Source: Euphorbia lathyris (Eukaryota; Streptophyta; Magnoliopsida; Malpighiales; Euphorbiaceae). From it: DNA of 64,000 bases. This document shows positions 21,466-32,077 of this stretch, piece after piece. The position numbers and the translations under genes were made by a program. Location of the stretch: positions 92,099,256 to 92,163,255 of the forward strand of contig NC_088911.1 of NCBI RefSeq assembly GCF_963576675.1, read 5' to 3'. Each line of letters begins with the position of its first letter. Position 1 is the first letter of the stretch. Below the pieces are notes generated by a model. That model did no database searches. It was not told where the DNA came from and saw only the letters and a program-made list of their open reading frames with translations.

Positions 21466-23256
21466 CTATTCATCTTTAGGTACCCAATTCCTTTTGGGTC
21501 CTTTCTTGTTAGTATAAACAGATGCAGAGTCATATTTTAGTTTGTGACGACATACTTTTGTAGTATGGCCACTTTTACCACAAAAGCCACACTGAGTTAC
21601 CCTTTGAGGGTGATGTTGAGTGTGGTCAGCATTGTTGTGCTGAGCATGCCAGCATACCTTGGTAGTATGACCTTTCTTACCATAGAAGTCACATTGGACA
21701 GTCTGTTTGTTATGCCAACACACAGCTTTTGTGTGTCCTTTCTTCCCAAAACAGCTACATTGAGTAGACTGTTTATGCTGACCAGTACCTGAGTACTCAG
21801 CATGGGGTTTATTCTTAGTTGAACCTTTTATTTGGTTCTGTAAGGTGGTGACGTCCTTTTTCAGTTTCTTTGAATTTGATTGGACTTCCAAGACAAACTT
21901 GTGCATAACTTCTATGTTGCTATGCAATGTTGAGTTGTCTTGGAGGAGATATCGAAGATCACTTAATTTGACCTCCTCAATCTCGTCGCAGCGCCTGCTG
22001 AGTGCCTTAATCTTTTTGTTACACTTCTTAGTTAGTGTATATGAGTCACTCAGGGCATTTACCATTTCATTTCTAAGCAAAAGTAAGGATGTTACCTCAT
22101 TGTTGTTTTCCTCCTGCTCAGAATCTCCAGAGAGGTCAGCTTGCTCAGATTGAGATTGGTCAGCTCCATCATCTGCCATGAAACATATGTTGGCTGTTTC
22201 ATTTTGCTCAGCTTCAGATGATGTTGACTCATCACTATCACTCCACGTGGCCACCATTGCCTTTTTGCTTCCATTCTTATCTTTCTTCAGATTAGGACAG
22301 CTTGACTTAATATGCCCAGTTTGATGGCACTCATAACATGTGACAGGCTTGGAGCTGTCCTTTTTGTATCTGATGTCACCGGACTTAGCTTTATATATGT
22401 CTCCTCTCTTGTATGGCCGCTTACTGTTTCTTTCATTTCTTCTGAACAGCTTTTTCATTTTTCTAGTAAACATGGCCATTTCCTCATCATCAGTTGACTC
22501 AGCTTCTGTGGAGTCAGCTTTCATCACTAGTGATTTCTGTTTCTTATCCTCAGATTTTTCTTTAGCTTCAAAGTTTTTCATGGAAATTTCATGGGTCAGG
22601 AAGGAACCGATCAGCTCATCATATTTGTATGTGGTCAGGTCCTGAGCTTCCTCTACAGCTGTCTTCTTAGCTTGCCAGCTTTTGGGAAGACTTCGTAAGA
22701 TTTTCTTCAATTGTTCTTCTTCAGTGAAGTTCTTCCCGAGTCTTTTGAGCTCATTTATTATGTTGGTAAACCTGGCATTCATTACTGAGATGTCCTCATT
22801 GTCAGTCATCTCAAACAGTTCATACAATCGCATGTGCTGGTTTACTTTGGACTCCTTGACTTTGCTTGTGCCTTCATAAGTCACTTCCGGCTTCTTCCAG
22901 ATCTCCTGTGCTGACTCACAACCTGAAATCTTATTGTATTCTGCAACATCTAGAGCACAGTGAAGCATATTGATAGTCGAAGCATTATTTTGCAATTTTT
23001 TGAGGTCATCTTCTGTCCACTCAGTTTCACTCTTGATAACTTTCTCATTATCAACAGTTTTGTATGGTATATGTGGACCTTGAACTATTGCAAGCCATGC
23101 ACTCATGTTTGTGGCTTGAATAAAGTTCTTCATCCTATTCTTTCAGAATGTATAATTAGATCCAAAGAATAGGGGAAGCCGACTAATTGATAATCCCTCA
23201 GGGAGTATCTGTGTTGTTTGGTTCCCTGGAAGGAAACGAGTGCTATTTTCAGCCAT
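21466..23256 (-). pseudogene. gag: gag of Copia B (597 codons, one TGG-to-TGA stop)
   Basis: The ATG is at 23256-23254 and the stop at 21468-21466. TGA at 23145-23143 replaces a Trp codon (YTF-W-KNRMK in A). The rest is open. Of the four knuckles, CYECHQTGHIKSSC and CGFCGKSGHTTKVC are intact, the second has Phe for Cys (CSCFGKKGHTK) and the third has Tyr for Cys (CDFYGKKGHTTKVC), consistent with decay. Confidence 0.85.
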
Positions 23257-23305
23257 TTATCGGGATCAGCTCAAGATTGTTAGATCTTTGAGTAGTGAGC
23301 TTTTA

Positions 23306-23317
23306 GCTCTGATACCA
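23306..23317 (-). other. Primer binding site of Copia B
   Basis: Minus-sense TGGTATCAGAGC, as in A and C, lies two bases from the LTR. Confidence 0.9.
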
Positions 23318-23319
23318 CT

Positions 23320-23610
23320 TGTTGGTCCCTAGTAATTAGTTCCAAGGGGGGGGGGGGTTAGGAACTAATGTAACTTTTTCACTTTTAATTATGCTGACTT
23401 AATGTTATTTTAAGAGTTTGTTAAATCAGCGTGTTGGTCAGCACGACCGATTGTTTAGTCAGACAGTTTTAGTTCTATGCTGACTAAGACTGCTTGACCT
23501 GAGAGTTGGGAATTGACACTTGAAAGGTCAGCTTCCAACTCAGCACTCAGATTTACTCAGTTTCAGTTTTAACAATTTATATGCTGAGTAAATATCACAA
23601 GCAACACATG

Positions 23611-23665
<55 letters not shown>

Positions 23666-24802
23666 AGAGAAAGAGTTTAGAAGTTACTCAGCACGACTTA
23701 TCCTGGTTCGGCCTCTCTGCATACGTCCAGTCCCTAGTTCCTCCTGGGATTTTCAATCCAATACTGAGCTCTTTCAAGGTAGAGCACAAACCCTTTACAA
23801 GGCAGTGAGTATGCAAGAGTACGTCCTCTATTCGTCTACTCAGCTCCTACTAAGTACTACAACCCAGCACTTAGATTTTTCTACCATTGAATGCTTACAA
23901 CCAAGCACTCAGCATACACTCTCAATATTACAATTGATGAAAGATTGTTCTCTCTCAAATGAAGAACACTTTAGATGATTACAAACAATCAATCTAGCAT
24001 TTACACAAAGAATAGAAGATTTGGTGTAAGATCTTTTTGTATTTGAGTGCTTTGAAGATTTCTCACTTGTATTTTTCTTTTTGTACTTCGGCCATGATCC
24101 AATGCTCTTGATTGTCCTTTTATAGATGGAAATTTGCAGATGGATCATTTGAATTGTTTTAGCCGTTAACACCAAAACGGCTCTTTTAGGGAACATCTTC
24201 TGGTCAGCTTCAGACTGTTCCGCCATTCCCTTCCTTTGTTTTCTTCAGGCGTCAGGTTTTGTCTTCTTGCATCATACTTGTCTTTTTGTGCCAGTTGTCT
24301 TTTACCAATAATCCATTAACCCATGTTTCTTGGAATTAGTCTTCTGTGTATTTTCGAGGCTTCAATTATTGGTGCAGAAGATTGGCAGACTTTGTCCTTT
24401 AGTGAACAGATCCTTCATGTTGTCCTGACTGTCACTCAGCTTCACTCGTTATCTTCGAATGTTCAACTTCCATGCTGAGTTCCTTCTTAGTCAGCTCCGT
24501 TCTGTTTATACGATTCTAAAGGAGTCTTCTAATTTAGTCAGCTTCGTTCTGGCAACTTTGAAGAAGACTTCTGAGACTGAGTTCTACTTCACTCAGCTTC
24601 AATTCTTTTATGCTGAGTTCCGTTCCACTCAGCTTGTATTCTTTCATGCTGACTTTTGTCCTGTCTTACTTTATATATATATTTTTGCACTCAATATTGA
24701 ACAAACACATTAGTACAATTAAATCAAAGCGTTTAAATTTAATTGCCTCTTAATCATGGATGATTTTGTCAAATCAAAATCTTGTGGAAAGGTGTTTCAA
24801 CA
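23320..24802 (-). repeat. 5' LTR of Copia B
   Basis: It runs TGTTGGTCCC to GTTTCAACA. Minus-sense TATAAAAGG is at about 24116-24124. It carries a 12-13 base G tract near 23346 and a long microsatellite absent from the A LTRs. It is visibly diverged from the A LTR over its whole length. Confidence 0.85.
23611..23663. repeat. (CA)n(TA)n microsatellite in the B LTR
   Basis: About 12 CA units are followed by about 14 TA units. Element C has (AT)n with (GT)n at the homologous place. Confidence 0.95.
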
Positions 24803-26713
24803 CCAGGGATGTCCTTACAAGTTGTTTGCGGCGGAGGATTAGAAATAGATTATCAATAAAGGTTTGGAGATATCCATGGTAAATTAAGGAAAGTAGTTTT
24901 CATGTTACATCGCCTTGTGTAGTAAGGATGGAAAATTGGAAGGTCACATATCTCTTTATACTAGGAATAAGAGCGTGGGATAAAGGAAATTTTGAAGTTT
25001 CTTTCCTACATGATGAACTAATTACTAATATGTTTCTTCATTTTCGGTCTTGTAATGACAATCTATCCTAGCATTTCACCAAGAATGGTTGTTATAGTTC
25101 AAAATTGGGTTATCGACTGTTAGAAGGTGGGAGGAGCTCTCAATTTGTTAATGATGGCTGCAGTAGTTTGTGGGATATTCGTTTGCTTCCAAGGATTAAA
25201 ATGTTTCTCTAGAAGTTGTGCTCTAAAAGTCTTCCAACGCACAACCCGCTTCAAGGTAAACACATTCCAGTTCCGATTAAATGTCTTTTTTGTGGTACTA
25301 ACATTAAGCACGATGTCCATCTCTTAATAGGATGTCTGTCTGCTGTGGATGCCCAGTTATCGATGAATTTGCAGGTTCCAACATGCGAGTTTGAAGAAAT
25401 CGGGGACTATTTCCTTAGCCTCTATTTTTTTTTTACTAATATTGAGTTGGAAATTATCGACCACTTCAAGCAAATGGTTGGCTGGGCCCGAGATTGGTAG
25501 CAAGTACATGCTAAACTTTGTGCTCTGAGTCACTCTCCTTTTGTTCATAGCTTGGCATGCTGGTTGCGTCCTGATATAAGATAGGTCAAATGCAATATCG
25601 ATACTACGACATTTCATGTGGCTGGAAAAAATGGAGTTGGTGTTGTAATTAGGCGTAGTTATGGAAGTTTTGCAGCAATGACCAGTTCTTAGATCAATGC
25701 CTCTCTTAAAGAGAAATATGCTGAAGCACTTTCTCTTCTACGCAGTATCCAGTGGGTCTCTGTGGTTGGGGTGACTTAAGTTCGGTTCAAAATGGATGCC
25801 AAATTCATTGTGGATTGTCTCTAGGGCTGTGATTGAGACGAGCTGAGCCTAGCTTTGGCCTGCTAAAGCTCGACTCGCTATAAAATTAACAAGCTCGATC
25901 CTGAGTCGAGCTTTGGCTTGCTCAAGCTCGGCTCAGCTTATTAGAAAATAAACGAGCTTGAGCCGAGCTTCAAACTTGGTTTGAGCCTAAAATCCTCTTT
26001 GAACTTGGTTTATTAAGAAAAAAATTTAACCATGAATTGTTTGTGAGTAAATTATTAATTATATTTATGAAGTTTGCTTGCAAATAGCTCTTTAATTGTG
26101 TACATAAACAAGCTCACAAGCAAAGTTCGTGAATAAATAAACAAGATGCTTATAAATAGTTCGTCTATTACTCATTTATTATGTTTGTGAACGAACTCAT
26201 CTAATAGCAAATGAAATAATATTAAGTTTAGATATTTGTGAACTAACAAAAAACCATATAGTTTTCTACAAAACTAAATTTTGTTCATAAATGTTCTAAT
26301 CGAGCCTGATCGTGAGCTTTCGACCTAAGCTTTGGCCTGCTCAAGCTCGACTCATTTACGAACCGAGCCAGTAAATCATGCTCATGAGTAGCCCGTTTAC
26401 AAATCGAGTTGAGTCGAACTGAGATTTTATCGAGCCGACCACTAAGCCACTCATGAGCGGCTCGGCTCATTTACAGCCCTAATTGCCTTACGTCCCCCAA
26501 CCAAGACTTATATGATTTTGGTAGTTTAATACAATACTATCGAGAGCTTTTCCTATATAGACCTGATTTTTTAGTGTCTTTTATTCCTAGATTAGTGAAT
26601 GGAGATACTCATTGTATTTCTCATAATGCCTTTTCCAAAGTTAACCAGTTTATTTCGTTTTCTATTCCTAGCTGGTTAACTAGTGCTTTATGTACGGATA
26701 TTTCGTCTGAATA
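24803..26713 (+). pseudogene. Decayed LINE ORF2 3' end (zf-RVT and RNase H), split by a MITE
   Basis: Broken frames on the plus strand read as the end of a plant L1-type ORF2. A SKLGYRLLEGG-like stretch near 25100 and a zinc-binding region (PIKCLFCGTNIKHDVHLLIGC, about 25270-25340) come first. RNase H pieces follow (GVGVVIRR near 25635, AEALSLLRSIQW near 25725, FKMDAKFIVDCL near 25790). After the MITE come FIPRLVNGDTHCISHNAFSKV and an end near 26713. Stops and frameshifts are common, so it is old. The left part was cut by element B. Confidence 0.65.
25822..26481. mobile_element. hAT-like MITE, 660 bp, in the decayed LINE
   Basis: Its terminal inverted repeats are TAGGGCTGTGATTGAG at the left and, in inverse, TAGGGCTGTAAATGAG at the right. 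It is flanked by ATTGTCTC and ATTGCCTT, an 8-bp duplication with two differences, the hAT signature. Repeated GAGC/GCTC-rich segments lie near both ends. No transposase is seen. Confidence 0.8.
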
Positions 26714-26859
26714 AAGTTCTTTCTTCCAATTTTTATTTATTTCTCCCATGATTCAACCAATCATCTTTATTGTTTTCATTTCCTTCAATATTTTCAATGC
26801 TTTGATCAAATATTGCATCATGTGGTGGATTTGGCGATGGAGGATGCAAATTGGTATTC

Positions 26860-27067
26860 TAAGGAAAATAGCAAGAAATCCAATTAAAGAAGGACTTTCT
26901 CAAAAGCGTTTTCTTGCAAGTTCACGTTCTTAAAACAAATCAAACCAAACTTGACCCGAAGGCAAGGAAATGTATTTTTGTTGGCTATGATGTACGCAGT
27001 AAAAGGTGGAGGTGTATGGATCAAATGACAATGTTACATCCAGAGATGTCATGTTTGATGAAGTATC
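26860..27067 (+). pseudogene. Old Copia E, piece 1: end of integrase
   Basis: The frame reads KLDPKARKCIFVGYDVRSKRWRCMD, the conserved Copia region after the integrase core, then degrades and is cut by solo LTR D at 27068. The left limit is uncertain. The wording differs from the A/B/C family, so this is another Copia lineage. Confidence 0.7.
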
Positions 27068-28427
27068 TGTTGAAACACAATTTCCACATAGATTTTGATT
27101 ATGACAAAAATATTAATATAATATCTCCATAATAAATAACATATGAAAAGATAAAAATGATTTATTTATACTAATGTATTTGTTGAAAGTGTTTGGTTCA
27201 TTTTAAGCAATAGTTCAAAGATGTTTGATTTGGGCCGTAAGGCTTAAACGAAGCCCATCACCGAGAAAGGCTTGTGAATCAAAAAGGCTAAGCCTTAATC
27301 ATAGAAGGATCCAGAAGATCTTTTATTAACTCTAAATCCAAAGTGTTCCGGAAGATAAAAAATTAAGCCACGATTGACAAGATCAACAGACGATCAACAG
27401 AGACAGAAGTGACCTGCACACATCTGACGATTGCCCATACCTGATAAGGAAAGCTTCAGAACCACAGACGACATGTCCTCTAGTCAACCTGAAAACTTTA
27501 CCTAATTTGGTTAGACAAGGAAGACAGATTCCGACCAACTCTGATCGACAGCGTAACAAACAAACCAACGGACACAAGAAACAAGATGATTGGTTGTTGG
27601 CTCTAGCCTCTGGAAAGTGAAAATGACACCTACACACTTTCCCTCTCAACGGTTATTTTGAAATTTGAAATAACCTCTTCCTTAAGTATCAACTATAAAT
27701 AGCCTCTCACTTGCAACCTTGAAGACACACAGACACACGAGAGAAAGAACGATCTTCAAGCAAAAATCTCCAAGTGACTATCTCTTGAAATTTAAAAGAG
27801 CAAAGCAAGAACTGCTTTACACAAACACTTATAGATTTTTTGTGTAATCTTTTCTTTCAGATCATTCAATGTGGTTTTAGATTAGAACAAAAATCATCAA
27901 TTCTCTAGCATAGTTCGGAAGCTCTGTTTGTTCGGTATTTAGCAAATAGAGGTAGATAGTTAGTCGGAGTGTAGAATTATAGAGGAAGGTACTCTGTAAT
28001 TGGCTCAACAACTATTGTAAGGGTTTTTGCTCTACCAAAAAGAGCTCAGTAGTGGATTAAAGCTCAAAAGACGAATTTCGGGGACTAGATGTAGGCAGGA
28101 GGCCGAACCATGATAAATCTGGTGAGTATCACTTTCTAACTCTTACTCCGTATATTTGCTTGCTCATTATTTTGAAACTGCTTATCCAACCAGAATGTTA
28201 TCTCTAATGTGCAAGATTCGGAAGCCCTCTAAGTGTTGCTCTCCGAATCAAGGACAAAAGCAATCTTAGTTACAAGTTAACTAAAATTGTCTCTGGACTC
28301 TAACATCTGCACTCTGGTCTGTGTTGTGTGCTGTGAGAAACGTTTAAGAATGTAAAAAACTTTTAAATCCTTAATAGTTCCATTAACCCCCCTCTGGAAA
28401 TAATTCTCACATAACTAAGGGACCAAC
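27068..28427 (+). mobile_element. Solo LTR D, a divergent relative of the A/B/C Copia LTR
   Basis: It starts TGTTGAAACACAATTTCC and ends GGGACCAAC. It contains TATAAATAG at 27694, the GCTCTACC..AAGAGCTCAGTA..GGATT block and the GGGGACTAGATGTAGGCAGG..GGCCGAACCA block found in the C LTR, in the same order, but diverged elsewhere. No internal genes are present. The flanks do not show a clear duplication, so age or a small deletion has blurred it. Confidence 0.75.
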
Positions 28428-28716
28428 TACTGAAAAATTGATACCGAAAAGTTGCCAATCTTATTGATGGTCCTGATGTTTTTGAGGTGTTTCCTCAAAA
28501 TGATGAACAAGACAATGGTGATTCTAGACATCAAGGAAGTATTGAATCTCCAAGATCTAAAATAAACACTCTAAGAACTCATAGTGATGATCAAACCATT
28601 AGAAGATCTTCAAGGGAGAGAAGACAACCAGACCATCTTGAAGATTATGAAGTGCAATTGAATCATTGTAGTGTTAGTTTATGCATATTCGTTGGAGGAA
28701 AAATTGAAGAAGAAAC
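28428..28716 (+). pseudogene. Old Copia E, piece 2: integrase-to-RT linker
   Basis: The frame reads RRSSRERRQPDHLEDYEVQLN, the typical linker before Copia reverse transcriptase. It ends at GAAAC, the target site of element C, and resumes at 40755 with the same GAAAC. Confidence 0.7.
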
Positions 28717-29435
28717 TGTTGAAACACCTTTCCATATGATTTTGATTTGACAAAATTATTTAAGTTAATCCATGATTAAGGGACAATTAAATTTAAGTGC
28801 TTTGATTTAATTGTACTAATATGTTTGTTCAATGTTGAGTATAAATATAAATACAAATGAAAATAAAAAGTAAGACAGGACGAAGTCAGCATGGGAATAC
28901 AGCACAAGCTGAGTGGAGTGTAACTCAACATGATAAAAGATCTTCAGAATAAAAGCCTAAAGATCAAACAAATCAACGAAGCTGAGTAGAACGCAACTCA
29001 GTATCAAAAAGTCTTCTTGAGAACTGTCTTGCAGAACGAAGCTAACCATGGAAGCTGAGTAAAAGAGAACTCAGTATTTGTATTAGCAACAATCGAAGAC
29101 AGCGTTTATCAAAGTCAAGCTGAGTGATCTTCAGGACAGCATGAATGATCCGTTTGCTAAAAGACAAGATCCGACAACTGTCTGCACCAATAATAGAAAC
29201 CTTGGAATTACGCAAAAGCCAATTTCAAGATGCATGGGTCAACTGTTCTTTTGCTAAAAGACAAACTGGCACAAAAGGATGAAACCTGCGAGAAGAAGAC
29301 AAACCTGACAACTGCTGAATTCAGACGACAGATTGGCCTGCAAAACTGAAGCTGACCAGAACTTGTCTAAAAAAGGAGCTGTTTGGATCAACGGACAAAT
29401 CCAAGATTCAAATCATTTCTGCTTCAGACCTTAAC

Positions 29436-29444
29436 TATAAAAGG
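29436..29444 (+). promoter_or_regulatory. TATA box of the C LTR
   Basis: TATAAAAGG lies about 720 bp into the LTR. The same box at the same place in A, B and (as TATAAATAG) D marks the likely U3/R border. Confidence 0.75.
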
Positions 29445-29888
29445 ACATGATCATTCTTGGATCACTAGCCGAATATAACAAAAAAGAAAGAGCATACATA
29501 CAAAGCACACAAAAACCAAAAGAAATCTTACACCAAATTTCTACTCTTGTGTAAAAGCTAGATTGATTTTCTGTAATCATCTAAAGTGTTCTTCATCCAA
29601 AAAGAACAATTTGTATCAATTGTAAATTGAGAGTGTTGTGTTGAGTACTTAGTGTTAAGTGCTCAGTGGTAGAGAAATCTAGGTGTTCGGTTATAGCACT
29701 TAGTAGGAGTTGAGTAGACGAATAGAGGATGGTACTCTTGCATATTCAACTGCCTTGTAAACGGTTTGTGCTCTACCTTTAAAGAGCTCAGTATTGGATT
29801 TAAAAAGCCCGGAGGGATTCTGGGGACTAGACGTAGGCGGAGAGGCCGAACCAGGATAAGTCGTACTGAGTAATCTCTAATTCTCTCT

Positions 29889-29889
<1 letters not shown>

Positions 29890-29940
<51 letters not shown>
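29890..29940. repeat. (AT)n(GT)n microsatellite in the 5' LTR of C
   Basis: About 17 AT units run into eight GT units. The 3' LTR has (AT)n but almost no GT, so the two LTRs have diverged here. Confidence 0.95.
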
Positions 29941-30229
29941 CTGTTGCTTGTCATATTTACTCAACATATAAATTGTTTAAATTGACACTGAGTAAATAAG
30001 AGTGCTGAGTTGGAAGCTGAACACAAAAGTGTCAATTCCCAACTCATATGTAAAATAGCTCTAGTCAGCTTCTGACTAAAACTGTCTTACACTACAATCG
30101 GCCGTGCTAACCTAAGCTGAGTTAACAAACTCAAGAAACTATATTAAGTGAGCTTAATTAAAAAGAAAAAGTTATATTAGTTCCTAACCCCCCCCCCCCC
30201 CTTGGAACTAATCACACGGGACCAACAAG

Positions 30230-30241
30230 TGGTATCAGAGC
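30230..30241 (+). other. Primer binding site of Copia C
   Basis: TGGTATCAGAGC lies two bases after the LTR end and matches initiator methionine tRNA. Confidence 0.95.
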
Positions 30242-30291
30242 CTAATAGCTCACTACTCAAAGATATAACTATCTTGAGCTGATCCCGATAA

Positions 30292-32071
30292 ATGGCTGAG
30301 AACAACACTCGTTTCCTTTCAGGGAACCAAACAACACAGATACTCCCTGAGGGACTATCAATTAGTCGGCCTCCCCTATTCTTTGGATCTAATTATATGT
30401 TCTGGAAGAATAGGATGAAGAACTTTATTCAAGCCACAAACATGAGTGCATGGCTTGCAATAGTTCAAGGCCCATATGTGCCTTATAAAACTGTTGACAA
30501 TGAGAAAGTTGTTAAGAGTGAAACCGAGTGGTCAGAAGATGACCTTAAAAAATTACAAAACAATGCTTCGGCTATCAATATGCTTCTTGTGCGGTAGATG
30601 CTGCAGAATACAATAAGATTTCAGGTTGCGAGTCAGCACAGGAGATTTGGAAAAAGCTTGAAGTAACTACGAAGGTACAAGCAAGGTCAAGGAATCAAAG
30701 GTGAACCAACATATGAGATTATACGAGCTGTTCGAGATGAACGACAATGAGGACATCTCTGAAATGAACGCTAGATTCACCAACATCATAAATGAGCTAA
30801 AGAGGCTCGGCAAGAACTTCACTGAAGAAGAGCAGGTGAAGAAAATCTTGAAAAGCTTACCCAAGAGCTGGCAAGCTAAGAAAACTGCCATGGAGGAAGC
30901 TCAAGACTTGACCATATACAAATACGACGAGCTGATCGGATCTCTGCTGACCCATGAGATCTCTATGAAAAATTTTGAAGCAAAAGAAAAGTCAGAAGAC
31001 AAGAAACAAAAATAACTTGTCATGAAAGCTGACTCAACCGAAGCTGACTCATCGGATGATGAGGAAATGACAATGTTCACAAGGAAGATGAAGAAGTTGT
31101 TCAGAAAGAATGAAAAGAACAGCAAGAGGCCATTCAGAAGAGGCGACAGGTACAAAGCTGAGTCCAGTGACAAATACAAAAAGGACAGCTCCAAGTCTGT
31201 CACATGCTTTGAGTGCCATCAAACTGGGCACATTAAGTCAAGCTGCCCTAATCTGAAGAAAGAAAAGAAGGGAAGCAAAAAGGCAATGGTGGCCATATGG
31301 AGTGACAGCGATGAGTCAACATCATCTGAAGCTGATGCCACTGAGTCAGCAAACATATGCTTCATGGCTGATGACGCCGCTGACCACATTTGATCTGAGC
31401 AAGCTGACCTCTCTGAAGAATCTGAACAGAGGAGTACTCCAATGAGGTAACATCCTTACACTTGCTTAGAAATGAAATAATTAATGCCCTGAGTGATTTA
31501 TATACACTAACTAAAAAGTGTAACAAGAAAATAAAAGCACTCAGCAGGCGATGTGACGAGATCGAAGAGGTCAAACTTAGTGACCTTCGATATCTTCTTC
31601 AAGACAACTCAACTTTGCATAGTAACATGGAAATTATGCACAAGTTTGTCTCGGAGGTCCAATCAGATTCAAAGAAACTGAGAAAGGACGTCACAAACCC
31701 ACAGAACCAAATAAAAGGTTCAACCAAATCCCATGCTGAGTACTCAGGTACTGGTCAGCATAGACAGTTCACTCAGTGTGACTGTTGTGGGGAAAAAGGG
31801 ACACACAACAGATGTGTGTTGGTATAACAAGCGGATTGTCCAATGTGACTTCTGCGGAAAGAAAGGACATACCACTAAGGTATGTTGGCATGCTCAGCAT
31901 AATGGTGCTGACCAAAAACAAAGTCACCCCAAAAGGGTAGCATTTTGTGACTTCTGTGGTAAAGCTGGCCACACAATAAAAGTATGCCGTCACAAATTAA
32001 AACATGACTTTGCACCTGTCTATGCTAACCCACGAGGACCAAAAAAGAATTGGGTACCTAAAGATGAGTGA
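30292..32071 (+). pseudogene. gag: gag of Copia C, broken
   Basis: ATG at 30292 opens the same gag as in A and B. Frameshifts occur near 30590, 30670, 31430 and 31795, with in-frame stops near 31014 and 31391. Knuckles 1 (CFECHQTGHIKSSC), 3 (CDFCGKKGHTTKVC) and 4 (CDFCGKAGHTIKVC) are intact; the second is cut by a frameshift. The end codon TGA at 32069-32071 is followed by TTTAAA and the pol ATG in the same frame. It is clearly more damaged than pol of the same element. Confidence 0.85.
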
Positions 32072-32077
32072 TTTAAA

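Larger units (their letters stand above)
19614..24802 (-). mobile_element. Copia element B (Sirevirus-like), 5' part, minus strand
   Basis: It has a 5' LTR (23320-24802), primer site, gag, and pol up to the start of reverse transcriptase, where element A is inserted. The rest of pol, ORF3 and the 3' LTR must lie left of the window, beyond G1 and the tip of A. B belongs to the same family as A and C. It is older than A because it contains A, and several stops interrupt its pol. CCAGG at 24803 would be its target duplication. Confidence 0.85.
28717..30227 (+). repeat. 5' LTR of Copia C (1511 bp)
   Basis: TGTTGAAACACC to GGGACCAACA. It has a promoter TATAAAAGG (29436), a microsatellite (29890-29940) and a poly-C tract near 30188-30201. 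It is inverse-equivalent to the A and B LTRs. Confidence 0.95.

Noticed and set aside
24459..24713. Phe-rich 84-codon ORF in the B LTR
   Set aside because: It lies in the transcription-control part of an LTR and is not kept in A or C.
24803..25120. Possible host gene to the right of element B
   Set aside because: Broken frames read as LINE ORF2 continuing into the zinc-binding and RNase H parts, not as a host protein.
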